Source: Mycolicibacterium neoaurum ATCC 25795 (GTDB taxonomy: Bacteria > Actinomycetota > Actinomycetes > Mycobacteriales > Mycobacteriaceae). Taken from it: a DNA stretch of 64,000 nt. Where the stretch lies: NCBI RefSeq assembly GCF_000691525.1, contig NZ_JMDW01000012.1, positions 124,001 to 188,000 on the forward strand. The letters are read 5' to 3'. Of the stretch, positions 16,185 through 24,194 are shown piece after piece (position 1 is the stretch's first letter; the number at the start of each line of letters is the position of its first letter). The notes below the pieces were generated by a model that made no database searches, was not told the origin of the DNA, and saw only the letters and a program-made list of their open reading frames with translations. The translations under genes and the position numbers were made by a program.

Positions 16185-17153
16185 CTACGGGCGCAGCGTG
16201 TTCATCGGGGGTCGGTCGGCCAGCGACACCGTCGACGTGCGGGGCGTGTAGTCGTCGCCGTCGGCGAAGAACTGCGTCAGGCCCATCCCGGAGTCCTCGA
16301 TCCCGCACCGATTGAGCAGGGTGGCGATCACCTGGCGACTCATGCTGGCCAGTTCGGTCAGCGGGCGGTTGCGGTGCGTCCGCACCCCCAGGTTGACCTG
16401 CGCGATACCGTCCAACCCGTACCGGTTGTAGGTGTCGACCAACAGGCCGATCTCCACGCCGTATGCGGGCGCGAACGGCACCGAGGTCAGCAGTTCACGG
16501 GTGCCGGCGTACTCGCCGCCCAGCGGCTGCAGCAGACAGGTCAACTCCGGGCGCAGGGCGGCCAACAAGGGCCGCGCGACCAGTTCGGTGACCCGACCGC
16601 CGCCGTTGGCGTCCTCGCTGCCGCTGACCTTGAGCGGGCGCCGGTAGAAGCCCTTCACCAGGTGCACGCCGTCGACGGTCAGAAGTGGCCCCAACAGCTT
16701 CGGGACGAACATCGGGTCGGGATCGATCAGATCGGAGTCGACGAAGACCACCAGGTCACCGGTGGTGGCGGCCAATGACCGCCACAGCACCTCACCCTTG
16801 CCGGACCGCGGCGCCAGCTCGGGCAGGGCGACCTCGCGGCTGATCACCCGCGCACCCGCGGCCACCGCGCGGATCTCCGTGTCATCGGTGGAACCGGAGT
16901 CCAGCACGATCAGCTCGTCGACCAGGTTGCCGAGCAGCGGGGTGATGGTCTCCACCACCGATGCGACGGTCTCCTCCTCGTTGAGGGCCGGGAGCACCAC
17001 CGAGACGGTGCGGCCCCGTTTGGCCTCGATGAGCTCCTCGACCGTCCACGCAGGACGGCCGAAGCTGTGGTCTGCGAACCACGGGTGTCCCACCACCGCA
17101 TCAGTCTTGTCGATATCGGTCAGTTCTGGTGTCAGCTCAGATATCAGAGTCAT
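16185..17153 (-). CDS. gpgS: Glucosyl-3-phosphoglycerate synthase
   Basis: A 322-residue GT81-family retaining glycosyltransferase that joins glucose from UDP-glucose to 3-phosphoglycerate, the first step towards methylglucose lipopolysaccharide. The GT-A fold is visible: VSVVLPALNEEETV nucleotide-binding start, LDSGSTDD, the metal-binding DSD in VVFVDSDLID, and the acceptor region GFYRRPLKV. Length and motifs match Rv1208. The start overlaps the folP2 stop by four bases. Confidence 0.94.
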   Translation of the reverse strand: MTLISELTPELTDIDKTDAVVGHPWFADHSFGRPAWTVEELIEAKRGRTVSVVLPALNEEETVASVVETITPLLGNLVDELIVLDSGSTDDTEIRAVAAGARVISREVALPELAPRSGKGEVLWRSLAATTGDLVVFVDSDLIDPDPMFVPKLLGPLLTVDGVHLVKGFYRRPLKVSGSEDANGGGRVTELVARPLLAALRPELTCLLQPLGGEYAGTRELLTSVPFAPAYGVEIGLLVDTYNRYGLDGIAQVNLGVRTHRNRPLTELASMSRQVIATLLNRCGIEDSGMGLTQFFADGDDYTPRTSTVSLADRPPMNTLRP

Positions 17154-18025
17154 GCCAGTCCCCTCACCGTGCGCGTCGGCGGACGCGATCCTTGTATCGA
17201 CGCGACCATCTCCAGCACGCGTCGAGTGGGGCCGACCTCATGCACCCGGAACATGGTGGCCCCGTCGGCGGCGGCCAAGGCCGTCGCCGCCAGCGTGCCC
17301 TCCAGGCGTTCGGTCAGTCCCACACCCAGAGTCTCCCCGACAAAATCCTTGTTGCTCAGGGCCATCAGGACCGGCCATCCCGTGTTTACAAGATCTTTTA
17401 CGTGGCGCAACAAACTAAGACCGTGATGAGTGTTTTTCCCGAAATCATGGGTCGGATCGATCAAGATCCGATCCCTGGCGACACCGATTGTCTGCGCGCG
17501 TTCCGCCGCGGCAGTCACCTCGGCGATGACATCGTCGACCACACCGCGCTCGGTGACGCCGTAGTGGACCCGGAACGGCCGGGTGCGCGGAACCGCGCCA
17601 CCGGTGTGTGAGCAGACCAGTCCGGCGCCGAACTCGGCGGCGACCTCGGGAAGCCCCGCATCGGCACCGGCCCAGGTGTCGTTGATCAGGTCGGCACCGG
17701 CCGCACAGGCCTGCTTGGCCACCGTGGCACGCCACGTATCGACACTGATCAGCTGATCGGGGTACGCACCGCGCAGCCATTCGATGAACGGCACGACCCG
17801 CGCGATCTCCTCGTCGGCATCGACGGTCTGACCGGGCCCGGCCTTCACCCCGCCGATATCGATGATGTCGGCGCCGTCGGCGATCTTGCGGTGGGTCGCC
17901 TCCTTGGCGGCCTCATCGGAGAAGGTGGCCCCGCGGTCGTAGAAGGAGTCGGGTGTGCGGTTGACGATCGCCATGATCAGGGCCCGGTCAGCGGCGACCG
18001 GGCGGCCGAGGAAGGTCCGCTGCAC
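17150..18025 (-). CDS. folP2: Dihydropteroate synthase-like protein FolP2
   Basis: A 291-residue TIM-barrel protein of the pterin-binding family. It has IMAIVNRTPDSFYDRG, DIIDIGGVKAGPG, ISVDTWR, and LIDPTHDFGKN, but several substrate contacts differ from the true synthase FolP1. The pABA-loop reads PDSFYDRGA where active enzymes usually read PDSFSDGG. In mycobacteria FolP2 (Rv1207) is reported to lack normal dihydropteroate synthase activity. Its conserved coupling to gpgS hints at a different role. GTG start at 18025. Confidence 0.9.
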   Translation of the reverse strand: MQRTFLGRPVAADRALIMAIVNRTPDSFYDRGATFSDEAAKEATHRKIADGADIIDIGGVKAGPGQTVDADEEIARVVPFIEWLRGAYPDQLISVDTWRATVAKQACAAGADLINDTWAGADAGLPEVAAEFGAGLVCSHTGGAVPRTRPFRVHYGVTERGVVDDVIAEVTAAAERAQTIGVARDRILIDPTHDFGKNTHHGLSLLRHVKDLVNTGWPVLMALSNKDFVGETLGVGLTERLEGTLAATALAAADGATMFRVHEVGPTRRVLEMVASIQGSRPPTRTVRGLA

Positions 18026-18090
18026 ACGTCCAGGCTAGCCGTGCCGCGTGAGGGTCCCCGGCCTGCGCCGAATCACCCAGCCGAGATCAC

Positions 18091-19863
18091 CTACTTGGGA
18101 CGCTTGCCCTCGACGACCTCGTCGACGTACTCGGGGTAGAACGGCACATAGCCCTCGTCCTTACCGGACAGCACGTACAGCGGGTCCTCGACCTCCTCGC
18201 CGTACCCCTGTTTGCGTAGCTCGACCTTCTGGCTCTTGAACGTCGACGTGTGGGCCAGCTCCTCGACGATCCGGACGAACAGCGGCACCGCATACCCGGG
18301 CAGGTGCGCGTAGACCGACTTGGCCAGCGCCGCACCGTCGAACTCCTGGCCGTCCTTGAGCTGCAGGGCCACCATGCCCGCGCGCCCGCCGGCACCGGGT
18401 ACCTCGACACCGAACACGGTCGCCTCCTCGACCTGGCTGTCGGCCGAGATGGCGGCCTCCACCTCGGTGGTGGCGACATTCTCACCCTTCCAGCGGAAGG
18501 TGTCCCCGAGCCGGTCGGCGAAGGCGGCGTGACCGAATCCCTGTGCGCGCATCAGATCGCCGGTGTTGAACCACACGTCGCCGTCCTTGAAGGCGTCGCG
18601 GACCAGCTTCTTCTCCGAGGCGGACTTGTCGGTGTAACCGTCGAACGGCTGGAAACTGCTGACCTTGGACAACAGCAGGCCAGGTTGGCCTCGCTTGACC
18701 TTGCGCAGCCGCCCGTCGGGACCCCTGGCCGGTTCGCCGGAGTCCAGGTCGTATTCGACATAGGCCACCGGGCTCGGGCAGATACCGGTGGACTTGGACA
18801 CGTTGAAGACGTTGACGAACGCGGTGTTGCCCTCGCTGGCCGCGTAGAACTCGCAGACCCGCGGAATGCCGAACCGCTCGACGAACTGGTCCCAGATCGC
18901 CGGCCGCAGACCGTTGCCGACGATGACGCGTACCTTGTGCGCCCGGTCGGTAGGTTTGGGCGGCTGGTTGAGCAGATACCCGCAGATCTCACCGATGTAG
19001 ACGAACGCGGTGGCGTCGAACCGGATGACGTCATCCCAGAATCGTGATGCCGAGAACGACTTGCCAAGGGCCAGTGCGGCTCCCGCGTTCAGCACCGAAC
19101 CGACCGACACCGTCAGCGCATTGTTGTGATAGAGCGGCAGGCAGCAGTACAGGGTGTCGCTGCTGTTGAGTCGCAGTCCCAGTCCGCCGAAACCGGCCAG
19201 CGCGCGCAGCCAGCGGTAATGCGTCATGACGCTGGCCTTGGGCATACCGGTCGTTCCGGAGGTGAAGATGTAGAACGCCTTGTCCCCGGCCAGCACCGCG
19301 GCGGTGGTCGCCGGATTGGTGGTGGGCGCAGTGGTGGCGGCCTGGCGCATCTCCTCCAGAGTTGTCAGACCGGTTGTCTGGACCCCGCTTTCGGTGATCG
19401 GTTCGACGAGGTCGGATTCGGCGATGATCGCCTTGGCGTCCAGCAGTCCGATGCTGTGCGCCAGGACGTTGCCGCGCTGGTGGTAGTTCAGCATGCCCGC
19501 GGTGGCACCGCATTTGACCGTCGCCAGCATCAGCAGCACCGAATCGGGTGAGTTGCGCAGCATGATGCCGACCACGTCGCCGTGGCCGACTCCCTTGGCC
19601 GCCAGCACCGCCGCGTATCGGTTGACCGTCTCGTTGGCCTTGCGATAGGTGATCTGCTGGTCGTCGAATTTCAGGAACACCCGGTCGCCGTACTGGGCGG
19701 CGCGTTCCTGGAAAACCTTGCCGATGGACGTCTTGGCCGAGGGCCGGGCACTCATGCCGGTCAGTACGCCGCGGACGATGGCGGGGGCGTCGCGGAGGAA
19801 GCCGGGGAGCTTGCTGGCGATCTCCAGCAGTCCCACGCTGGTGCGCGTCGTGTCGTCACTCAT
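18091..19863 (-). CDS. fadD6: Long-chain acyl-CoA synthetase FadD6
   Basis: A 590-residue adenylate-forming enzyme (ANL superfamily) of the very-long-chain/FATP-like group. The P-loop YIFTSGTTGMPKAS is at about residues 198-211. FYAASEGNTAFVN and WFNTGDLMR are further adenylation motifs. The C-terminal lysine region is TFKSQKVELRKQGY. It activates fatty acids to acyl-CoA, probably at the membrane. ATG 19863 gives MSDDTTRTS; a GTG at 19869 would add two residues. It lies 9 bp downstream of the LOG gene and is likely in the same operon, as for Rv1206-Rv1205. Confidence 0.93.
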   Translation of the reverse strand: MSDDTTRTSVGLLEIASKLPGFLRDAPAIVRGVLTGMSARPSAKTSIGKVFQERAAQYGDRVFLKFDDQQITYRKANETVNRYAAVLAAKGVGHGDVVGIMLRNSPDSVLLMLATVKCGATAGMLNYHQRGNVLAHSIGLLDAKAIIAESDLVEPITESGVQTTGLTTLEEMRQAATTAPTTNPATTAAVLAGDKAFYIFTSGTTGMPKASVMTHYRWLRALAGFGGLGLRLNSSDTLYCCLPLYHNNALTVSVGSVLNAGAALALGKSFSASRFWDDVIRFDATAFVYIGEICGYLLNQPPKPTDRAHKVRVIVGNGLRPAIWDQFVERFGIPRVCEFYAASEGNTAFVNVFNVSKSTGICPSPVAYVEYDLDSGEPARGPDGRLRKVKRGQPGLLLSKVSSFQPFDGYTDKSASEKKLVRDAFKDGDVWFNTGDLMRAQGFGHAAFADRLGDTFRWKGENVATTEVEAAISADSQVEEATVFGVEVPGAGGRAGMVALQLKDGQEFDGAALAKSVYAHLPGYAVPLFVRIVEELAHTSTFKSQKVELRKQGYGEEVEDPLYVLSGKDEGYVPFYPEYVDEVVEGKRPK

Positions 19864-19872
19864 GACCACACC

Positions 19873-20427
19873 TTAGTGATTCGGGCTACATGCGCTGAGA
19901 GCCGTCTCAACATCGGTGGTGACCACCAGTCGGTCCAACGCACCTTCGCTGACGTAACCGGTCGCCACCAGGCCGCGTAACCAGGTCAGCAAACCATCGT
20001 AGTGACCGAATGGGTCGAGCATGATGATGGGCTTGTCGTGCATGCCCAGGTAGCCGGCGGTCCACGCCTCGAAGAACTCTTCGAGGGTGCCGATCCCGCC
20101 GGGCAGCGCGATGAAGGCATCGGCGCGCTCCTCCATGACCTGCTTGCGTTCCCGCATGGTGTCGGTCACCACTAACTCGTCGGCGTCGACGTCGGCGAGT
20201 TCGCGGTGCACGAGCGCCTTGGGGATGACGCCGATGGTGGCTCCGTTGTGTTGGCGGGCACCGTCGGCGACGGCGCCCATGGCCGAGACGTTGCCGCCAC
20301 CGGAAACCAGGGTCCAGCCCCGGTCGGCGATCGATCGTCCGACCTCGCCGGCGAGTCTGAGCAGTTCGGGATGGGTGGGACCGGATGCGCAGTACACGCA
20401 GACGGCCCAGGGTCGGGTTTCGGGCAC
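19873..20427 (-). CDS. LOG-family cytokinin riboside 5'-monophosphate phosphoribohydrolase
   Basis: A 184-residue Rossmann-fold enzyme. The LOG signature PGGIGTLEEFFEAW is near residue 110, preceded by MRERKQVM. The Arg and Glu residues of these motifs form the catalytic site that releases cytokinin bases from nucleotide monophosphates. Rv1205 of M. tuberculosis is such an enzyme. GTG 20427 was chosen because TACGTT lies exactly 6 nt upstream, as for a leaderless mRNA. An ATG at 20463 would add 12 residues lacking family resemblance. Confidence 0.87.
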   Translation of the reverse strand: MPETRPWAVCVYCASGPTHPELLRLAGEVGRSIADRGWTLVSGGGNVSAMGAVADGARQHNGATIGVIPKALVHRELADVDADELVVTDTMRERKQVMEERADAFIALPGGIGTLEEFFEAWTAGYLGMHDKPIIMLDPFGHYDGLLTWLRGLVATGYVSEGALDRLVVTTDVETALSACSPNH

Positions 20428-20433
20428 GGGTAG

Positions 20434-20481
20434 AACGTACCGGCGGTTTCGCCGAGGTTCCATCGCGATTCGCCCTAGACT
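20434..20481. promoter_or_regulatory. Divergent leaderless promoters of LOG and the TPR-like gene
   Basis: On the minus strand TACGTT (20439-20434) precedes GTG 20427 by 6 nt. On the plus strand TAGACT (20476-20481) precedes GTG 20488 by 6 nt. Neither start has a Shine-Dalgarno sequence. Confidence 0.45.
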
Positions 20482-20487
20482 GCGGCT

Positions 20488-21708
20488 GTGCCGGATCTGG
20501 TCGATGCTGCCGCTGCGGCGCTCGCCCGCGGTGACCTGGCCGCCGCGGAGGAACAGGCGCGCAGCGCGCTGGCCGACGGCACATCCCTGCCGGCCCTGTT
20601 GACCCTGGCCCAGGCGCTGGCCTGGCAGGGTCGGGGCACCGAAGCCGACGCGGTCCTCGCACAGGTGGATCCCGCCGGTCTTGCCGACGATGAGCTCATC
20701 GCATGGGCGCTGCCGCGGGCGGCCAATCAGTTCTGGATGCTCGATCAGCCAGAACGAGCAACGGCATTCCTACGGGCGATCCGCGGACGGCTCTCGTCGG
20801 CGGTGACGATCGACGCGTTGCTGTGTACGTTCGCGATGAACGCCGGCGGCCCACAGCGGGCGCTGGAGATCGCCGAGTCGGTGTTGTCCTGCGACCACGC
20901 CGAGGACCGTGCGGTCGGCTGGGCCGCAGCGGCCGCCGGGCTGTCTGCGGCCAGGATGGGCCGCTTCGACCAGGTCGACGGATTGGCCGCCCGGGCGGGT
21001 GCCGCCGGACACCCCGGCGTGCTGCGCTTCACCTTGGCCTATGGCCAGATCACTGCCCGGCTGATGACCGGCGATATCGGTGCGGCCGACGCAGTGGCCG
21101 AGGGGTTGGTCTGCGATACCGGCCCGTCGCGGGCGATCGCGCTGGTGTTGCGCGCCGATATAGCGCTGGCCCGAGGGGCGCTGGACGAGGCGGTCGAAGC
21201 CTTGCGGGAGGCGGCGCCGGCCCTGTCGACGACCGGGTACTCGTGGGGGCCGCTGGCGTGGATGTTGTTGGCGCAGGCGCACGCTCAGCAGGGACGGGCG
21301 GTCGACGCGGCCAAGGCCCTGTCGCGAGCGGAGTCCCGGCACGGTTTGAAGTCGATGTTGTTCGCTCCCGAGTTGACGCTGGCCAGGGCCTGGACCGCGG
21401 CGGCCCGGCGGGACCAACCGGGCGCGGTGCGGGCCGCCCGCGACGCGGCGCGCGCAGCGTTGCGCGGCGGGCAACGGGCGGTCGCGTTACGGGCACTGCA
21501 CGATGCGGTCCGGCTCGGTGACACCCGCGCCGTGGAGCCGATCGCCAATGTGTCCGGTGAGTGTGTGTTCGGCCGGCTGACCGCCGAGCATGCCCGCGCG
21601 CTGTCGATCGGCGATATCGCCGGACTCGAGTCGGTGGCCGCCCGATGGGCTGGGCTGGGCTGGGGATCGGCGGCCCGCGACGCGGCACGGCAGGCTGGTT
21701 CCAGCTGA
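20488..21708 (+). CDS. TPR-like helical-repeat protein (Rv1204c-like)
   Basis: A 406-residue, alanine-rich, wholly helical protein. Repeated pairs of helices (ALARGDLAAAEEQARSAL, ALAWQGRGTEADAVLAQV, LARGALDEAVEALREA, AHAQQGRAVDAAKALSRAE) resemble tetratricopeptide units. No ATPase domain and no C-terminal LuxR helix-turn-helix were found, although the body resembles the middle region of large LuxR-type ATPase regulators such as the one at 44601-47363. Function unknown; a protein-protein scaffold is the safest guess. GTG start after a TANNNT box. Confidence 0.75.
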   Translation: MPDLVDAAAAALARGDLAAAEEQARSALADGTSLPALLTLAQALAWQGRGTEADAVLAQVDPAGLADDELIAWALPRAANQFWMLDQPERATAFLRAIRGRLSSAVTIDALLCTFAMNAGGPQRALEIAESVLSCDHAEDRAVGWAAAAAGLSAARMGRFDQVDGLAARAGAAGHPGVLRFTLAYGQITARLMTGDIGAADAVAEGLVCDTGPSRAIALVLRADIALARGALDEAVEALREAAPALSTTGYSWGPLAWMLLAQAHAQQGRAVDAAKALSRAESRHGLKSMLFAPELTLARAWTAAARRDQPGAVRAARDAARAALRGGQRAVALRALHDAVRLGDTRAVEPIANVSGECVFGRLTAEHARALSIGDIAGLESVAARWAGLGWGSAARDAARQAGSS

Positions 21709-21776
21709 GTAGATTCGTGCAGCTCACCGAGCCCGCGCGGCCGTAGAATTACGGCGATATCGAACGGGGGCCGCGC

Positions 21777-22562
21777 ATGACCGATCAGTTTTCTGTCCAG
21801 ACCGACGGGGTGCGCAACTACGCGCAGACCCACTCGGACGTCAACTCCGGGCTGGTCGGACTGCCCGCGCTCGATGGCACCGGTGTGAACAACAGCCACG
21901 GCGCCATCGCCGCATCGGTCAGCACCGCGCTGGGATCGGCATTGAGCGGGCGCGGCGGGGCGATGGGCGCCACCTCCACCTCGGCCTCGACCATCTCGGA
22001 TCTGTTGCAGCAGGCGGCCAGGGCCTACGCCGGTGGCGACGAGGAGGGCGGCCGGCGATTGCGGGCGGCCGCCGACGCATTGGACGGTCGGCCGCCCGGT
22101 GCCGGCGGAGCGGTCGCGGGTGCCGCCGGTGCGGCGGGCGCCGGTGGGGCCGACGCGATGGGCCAAATGGGACAGATCATGGGTCAGGTCGGCCAGCAGG
22201 TCGGTCAGCTCGCTCAGTCCGTCACGGCCCCGTTGCAGGGCCTGGCCCAAGGGCTGCAACAGGTTCCGCAGCAGATCATGCAGGGTGTTCAGCAGGCCGT
22301 CCAGGCGGCCGGCGGTGCCGGCGCCTCGGGTGCGGCCGGCGGTGCGGGCCTGAAACTGCCCTCCGTAGACGAGTTGAAGGAGGCGGAGAAGGCGGTTTCG
22401 GAAAAAGCCGAGAAGGCCGGAGCCGAACCCGCCGAACGCCGTGAGGCCGGCGAGCGCACCGACGACACGGAAGCCCGGGGTGGACAGGACGGTTCCGGGC
22501 GGGCGCCGGTCGAGGCCCCCGCCCCGGCGCAGCCCGCGCCGACGCGTCCGCAGGTGGATTAG
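21777..22562 (+). CDS. EspC-like type VII secretion candidate protein
   Basis: A 261-residue protein in the place of Rv1203c. The first 100 residues resemble the EspC/DUF2580 family: two long helices with small residues (SVQTDGVRNYAQTHSDVNSGL, then ASTISDLLQQAARAYAGGDEEGG). Tyr84 and Asp88 make a YxxxD signal after the helical hairpin, the pattern recognised by type VII (ESX) secretion. Residues 105-190 are Gly/Ala/Gln-rich and 190-261 are charged then proline-rich. No signal peptide. It is 68 bp after the TPR-like gene. No ESX machinery gene is nearby, so any secretion would use components elsewhere. Assignment is by pattern only. Confidence 0.65.
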   Translation: MTDQFSVQTDGVRNYAQTHSDVNSGLVGLPALDGTGVNNSHGAIAASVSTALGSALSGRGGAMGATSTSASTISDLLQQAARAYAGGDEEGGRRLRAAADALDGRPPGAGGAVAGAAGAAGAGGADAMGQMGQIMGQVGQQVGQLAQSVTAPLQGLAQGLQQVPQQIMQGVQQAVQAAGGAGASGAAGGAGLKLPSVDELKEAEKAVSEKAEKAGAEPAERREAGERTDDTEARGGQDGSGRAPVEAPAPAQPAPTRPQVD

Positions 22563-23512
22563 CGGCCGAGTCGCAACGATCCCGGATGTGTGCGGTACCA
22601 ATCGAGGGTCGCCCGAATGGCGTCGCCATGGTCGGTGGGCAGCTGCCCGAACGTCCGCACGAACCGCGAGCCGTCGACGACGAAGTGCTGCTCGAACTGG
22701 TAGATGATCTCCGCCCCGGCCCGGGCGATCGGTGAGACGAATCCGAGTGCCCGCGCAGTTCTGCTGCCGTGGGCCATGATTCGCACCGGGCGACCGGCCG
22801 CCTCTGTGATCAACCCGATGAACTGCCGCGCGGTCATCGGGTCCGCGTGCGGGATATGCCATACCTGTCCGAGTGCTTCCTCCCTCTCGCCCAACATGAT
22901 CAGGCCGCGCGCGAAGTCATCGATGTACAGCGGCGTAAGCGACAGATCCAGTGCACCAAGCCAATGCACGGTTCGGCCGCGCTGCGCGGCGCCGAACACG
23001 TTGCGGCCTATGGTCGATTCCACCCGCGGTCCGAAAAGCTCGCCGGCACGACCGATGACAGCCCGGACGTCGCCACGCTGGTGGGCGGCGAGTATGCGAT
23101 CTGCCAGCCAGGCGCGCAACACTCCGAGATTGCTCACCGGGCGGTAGGGAGTGTTCTCGGTCATCGGCGCCGTCACGCGTCCGTACATCCAGGTGTTGTC
23201 GGCGTATACCAGAGTCGCCTCCGCCGCGACGGCACCGGCGAGGATGCCGTCGACCGCCGCCGGGAATGTTTCGCGCCACTGGAGGAAAGGCGGGTTGACG
23301 CAGTTGTAGACGACGGCGGCGCCCGCGCAGACCTCGCGCATCTGGGCGGGGTCGGTGGCATCGGCACCGGCGACCTCGACCCCGTCGGGCAGCGACATCC
23401 GGCCGCTCCGATTGACCGCTCGCACCCGCCGACCCGCGCGGTGCAGCTCGCGCACGATCACGCTGCCGGTGGCACCGCTGGCGCCGATCACGACGTGCAA
23501 GTCCCGATCCAT
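22559..23512 (-). CDS. NAD-dependent epimerase/dehydratase-like protein
   Basis: A 317-residue extended-SDR/atypical-SDR protein. The NAD(P)-binding glycine motif GASGATGSVI is at the N-terminus. A YADNTWMYG stretch stands where the catalytic Tyr usually lies, but the classical YxxxK is not clear, so activity is uncertain. AAGG(D)EVV-type substrate elements are absent. The ATG at 23512 has a strong AAGGAGG 8 nt upstream. It is divergent from a TetR gene with which it shares the promoter region, so it is the likely target of that regulator. It converges with the EspC-like gene with a 4-bp overlap. Confidence 0.8.
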   Translation of the reverse strand: MDRDLHVVIGASGATGSVIVRELHRAGRRVRAVNRSGRMSLPDGVEVAGADATDPAQMREVCAGAAVVYNCVNPPFLQWRETFPAAVDGILAGAVAAEATLVYADNTWMYGRVTAPMTENTPYRPVSNLGVLRAWLADRILAAHQRGDVRAVIGRAGELFGPRVESTIGRNVFGAAQRGRTVHWLGALDLSLTPLYIDDFARGLIMLGEREEALGQVWHIPHADPMTARQFIGLITEAAGRPVRIMAHGSRTARALGFVSPIARAGAEIIYQFEQHFVVDGSRFVRTFGQLPTDHGDAIRATLDWYRTHPGSLRLGR

Positions 23513-23571
23513 ACCGGAACCCTCCTTAAACAAAACGAATGATCCTTCTATTAAGGCGGGAAGGGTTTACG

Positions 23572-23600
23572 TTGTCAAGAACGAACGTTCGCTTTACATT
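23572..23600. promoter_or_regulatory. Shared -35 region and palindromic operator of a divergent TetR/SDR pair
   Basis: Plus strand: TTGTCA (23572-23577), 17-bp spacer, TACATT (23595-23600), then 6 nt to the tetR ATG. The minus strand reads a perfect TTGACA at 23578-23573 for the SDR gene. The palindrome CGAACGTTCG (23582-23591) fills the plus-strand spacer and is a good candidate TetR operator that would repress both directions. Confidence 0.55.
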
Positions 23601-23606
23601 GCTGAC

Positions 23607-24194
23607 ATGCCGAAGGTCTCTCAGGAACACCTCGACGCCCGCCGCACGCAGATCCTGGACGCGGCCACTCGCTGTTTCGCCCGGCAGGGCTTTCATGCCA
23701 CCACCATGGCGGACGTGCTGACCGAGTCGGGCCTCTCCGCCGGCGCGGTGTACCGCTATTTCCGCGGTAAGAACGAGCTCGTCAGCGCGGTCGCCGAACA
23801 GGTTCTCGACGGTGCGTACACCCGGCTGGAGAGCGTGCTGCTGGCCGAGTCGGTCCCGACGCCCGCCGATGCGGTGCACGGCGTGGTCGCCGCGATCGAC
23901 CCCGGCGTCGGCCACGACGAGCACCTTCGGATGGCGGTGCAGGTATGGGGCGAGGCGCTGCGCGACGACAATCTGGCCCGGCTGGCCGGCGCGGGCTACG
24001 GCCGGATCCGCGCCATATTCGTCGACTATGCCCGCCGTGCCATCGCCGCGGGGCTGCTGCCCGAGGGCACCGATGCCGTTGCGGCCGGCTCCGCCTACTT
24101 CAGCCTGGTACCCGGCTACATGCTCCAGCGCCTCCTGCTCCGCGACACCTCCCCCGCAGGCTATGCCGTGGCGCTGCGATCGGTCTTGGCCTAG
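23607..24194 (+). CDS. TetR-family transcriptional regulator
   Basis: A 195-residue regulator. The helix-turn-helix is at about residues 10-55 (RRTQILDAATRCFARQGF, TTMADVLTESGLSAGAVYRYFRGKNEL), followed by a ligand-binding helical domain ending PGYMLQRLLL. It starts 6 nt after a TACATT box, so translation is probably leaderless. The frame is open well upstream through the promoter, but the conserved domain begins at MPKVSQEHLDAR. It most likely controls itself and the divergent SDR gene. It overlaps the end of the convergent ABC-F gene by four bases. Confidence 0.9.
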   Translation: MPKVSQEHLDARRTQILDAATRCFARQGFHATTMADVLTESGLSAGAVYRYFRGKNELVSAVAEQVLDGAYTRLESVLLAESVPTPADAVHGVVAAIDPGVGHDEHLRMAVQVWGEALRDDNLARLAGAGYGRIRAIFVDYARRAIAAGLLPEGTDAVAAGSAYFSLVPGYMLQRLLLRDTSPAGYAVALRSVLA

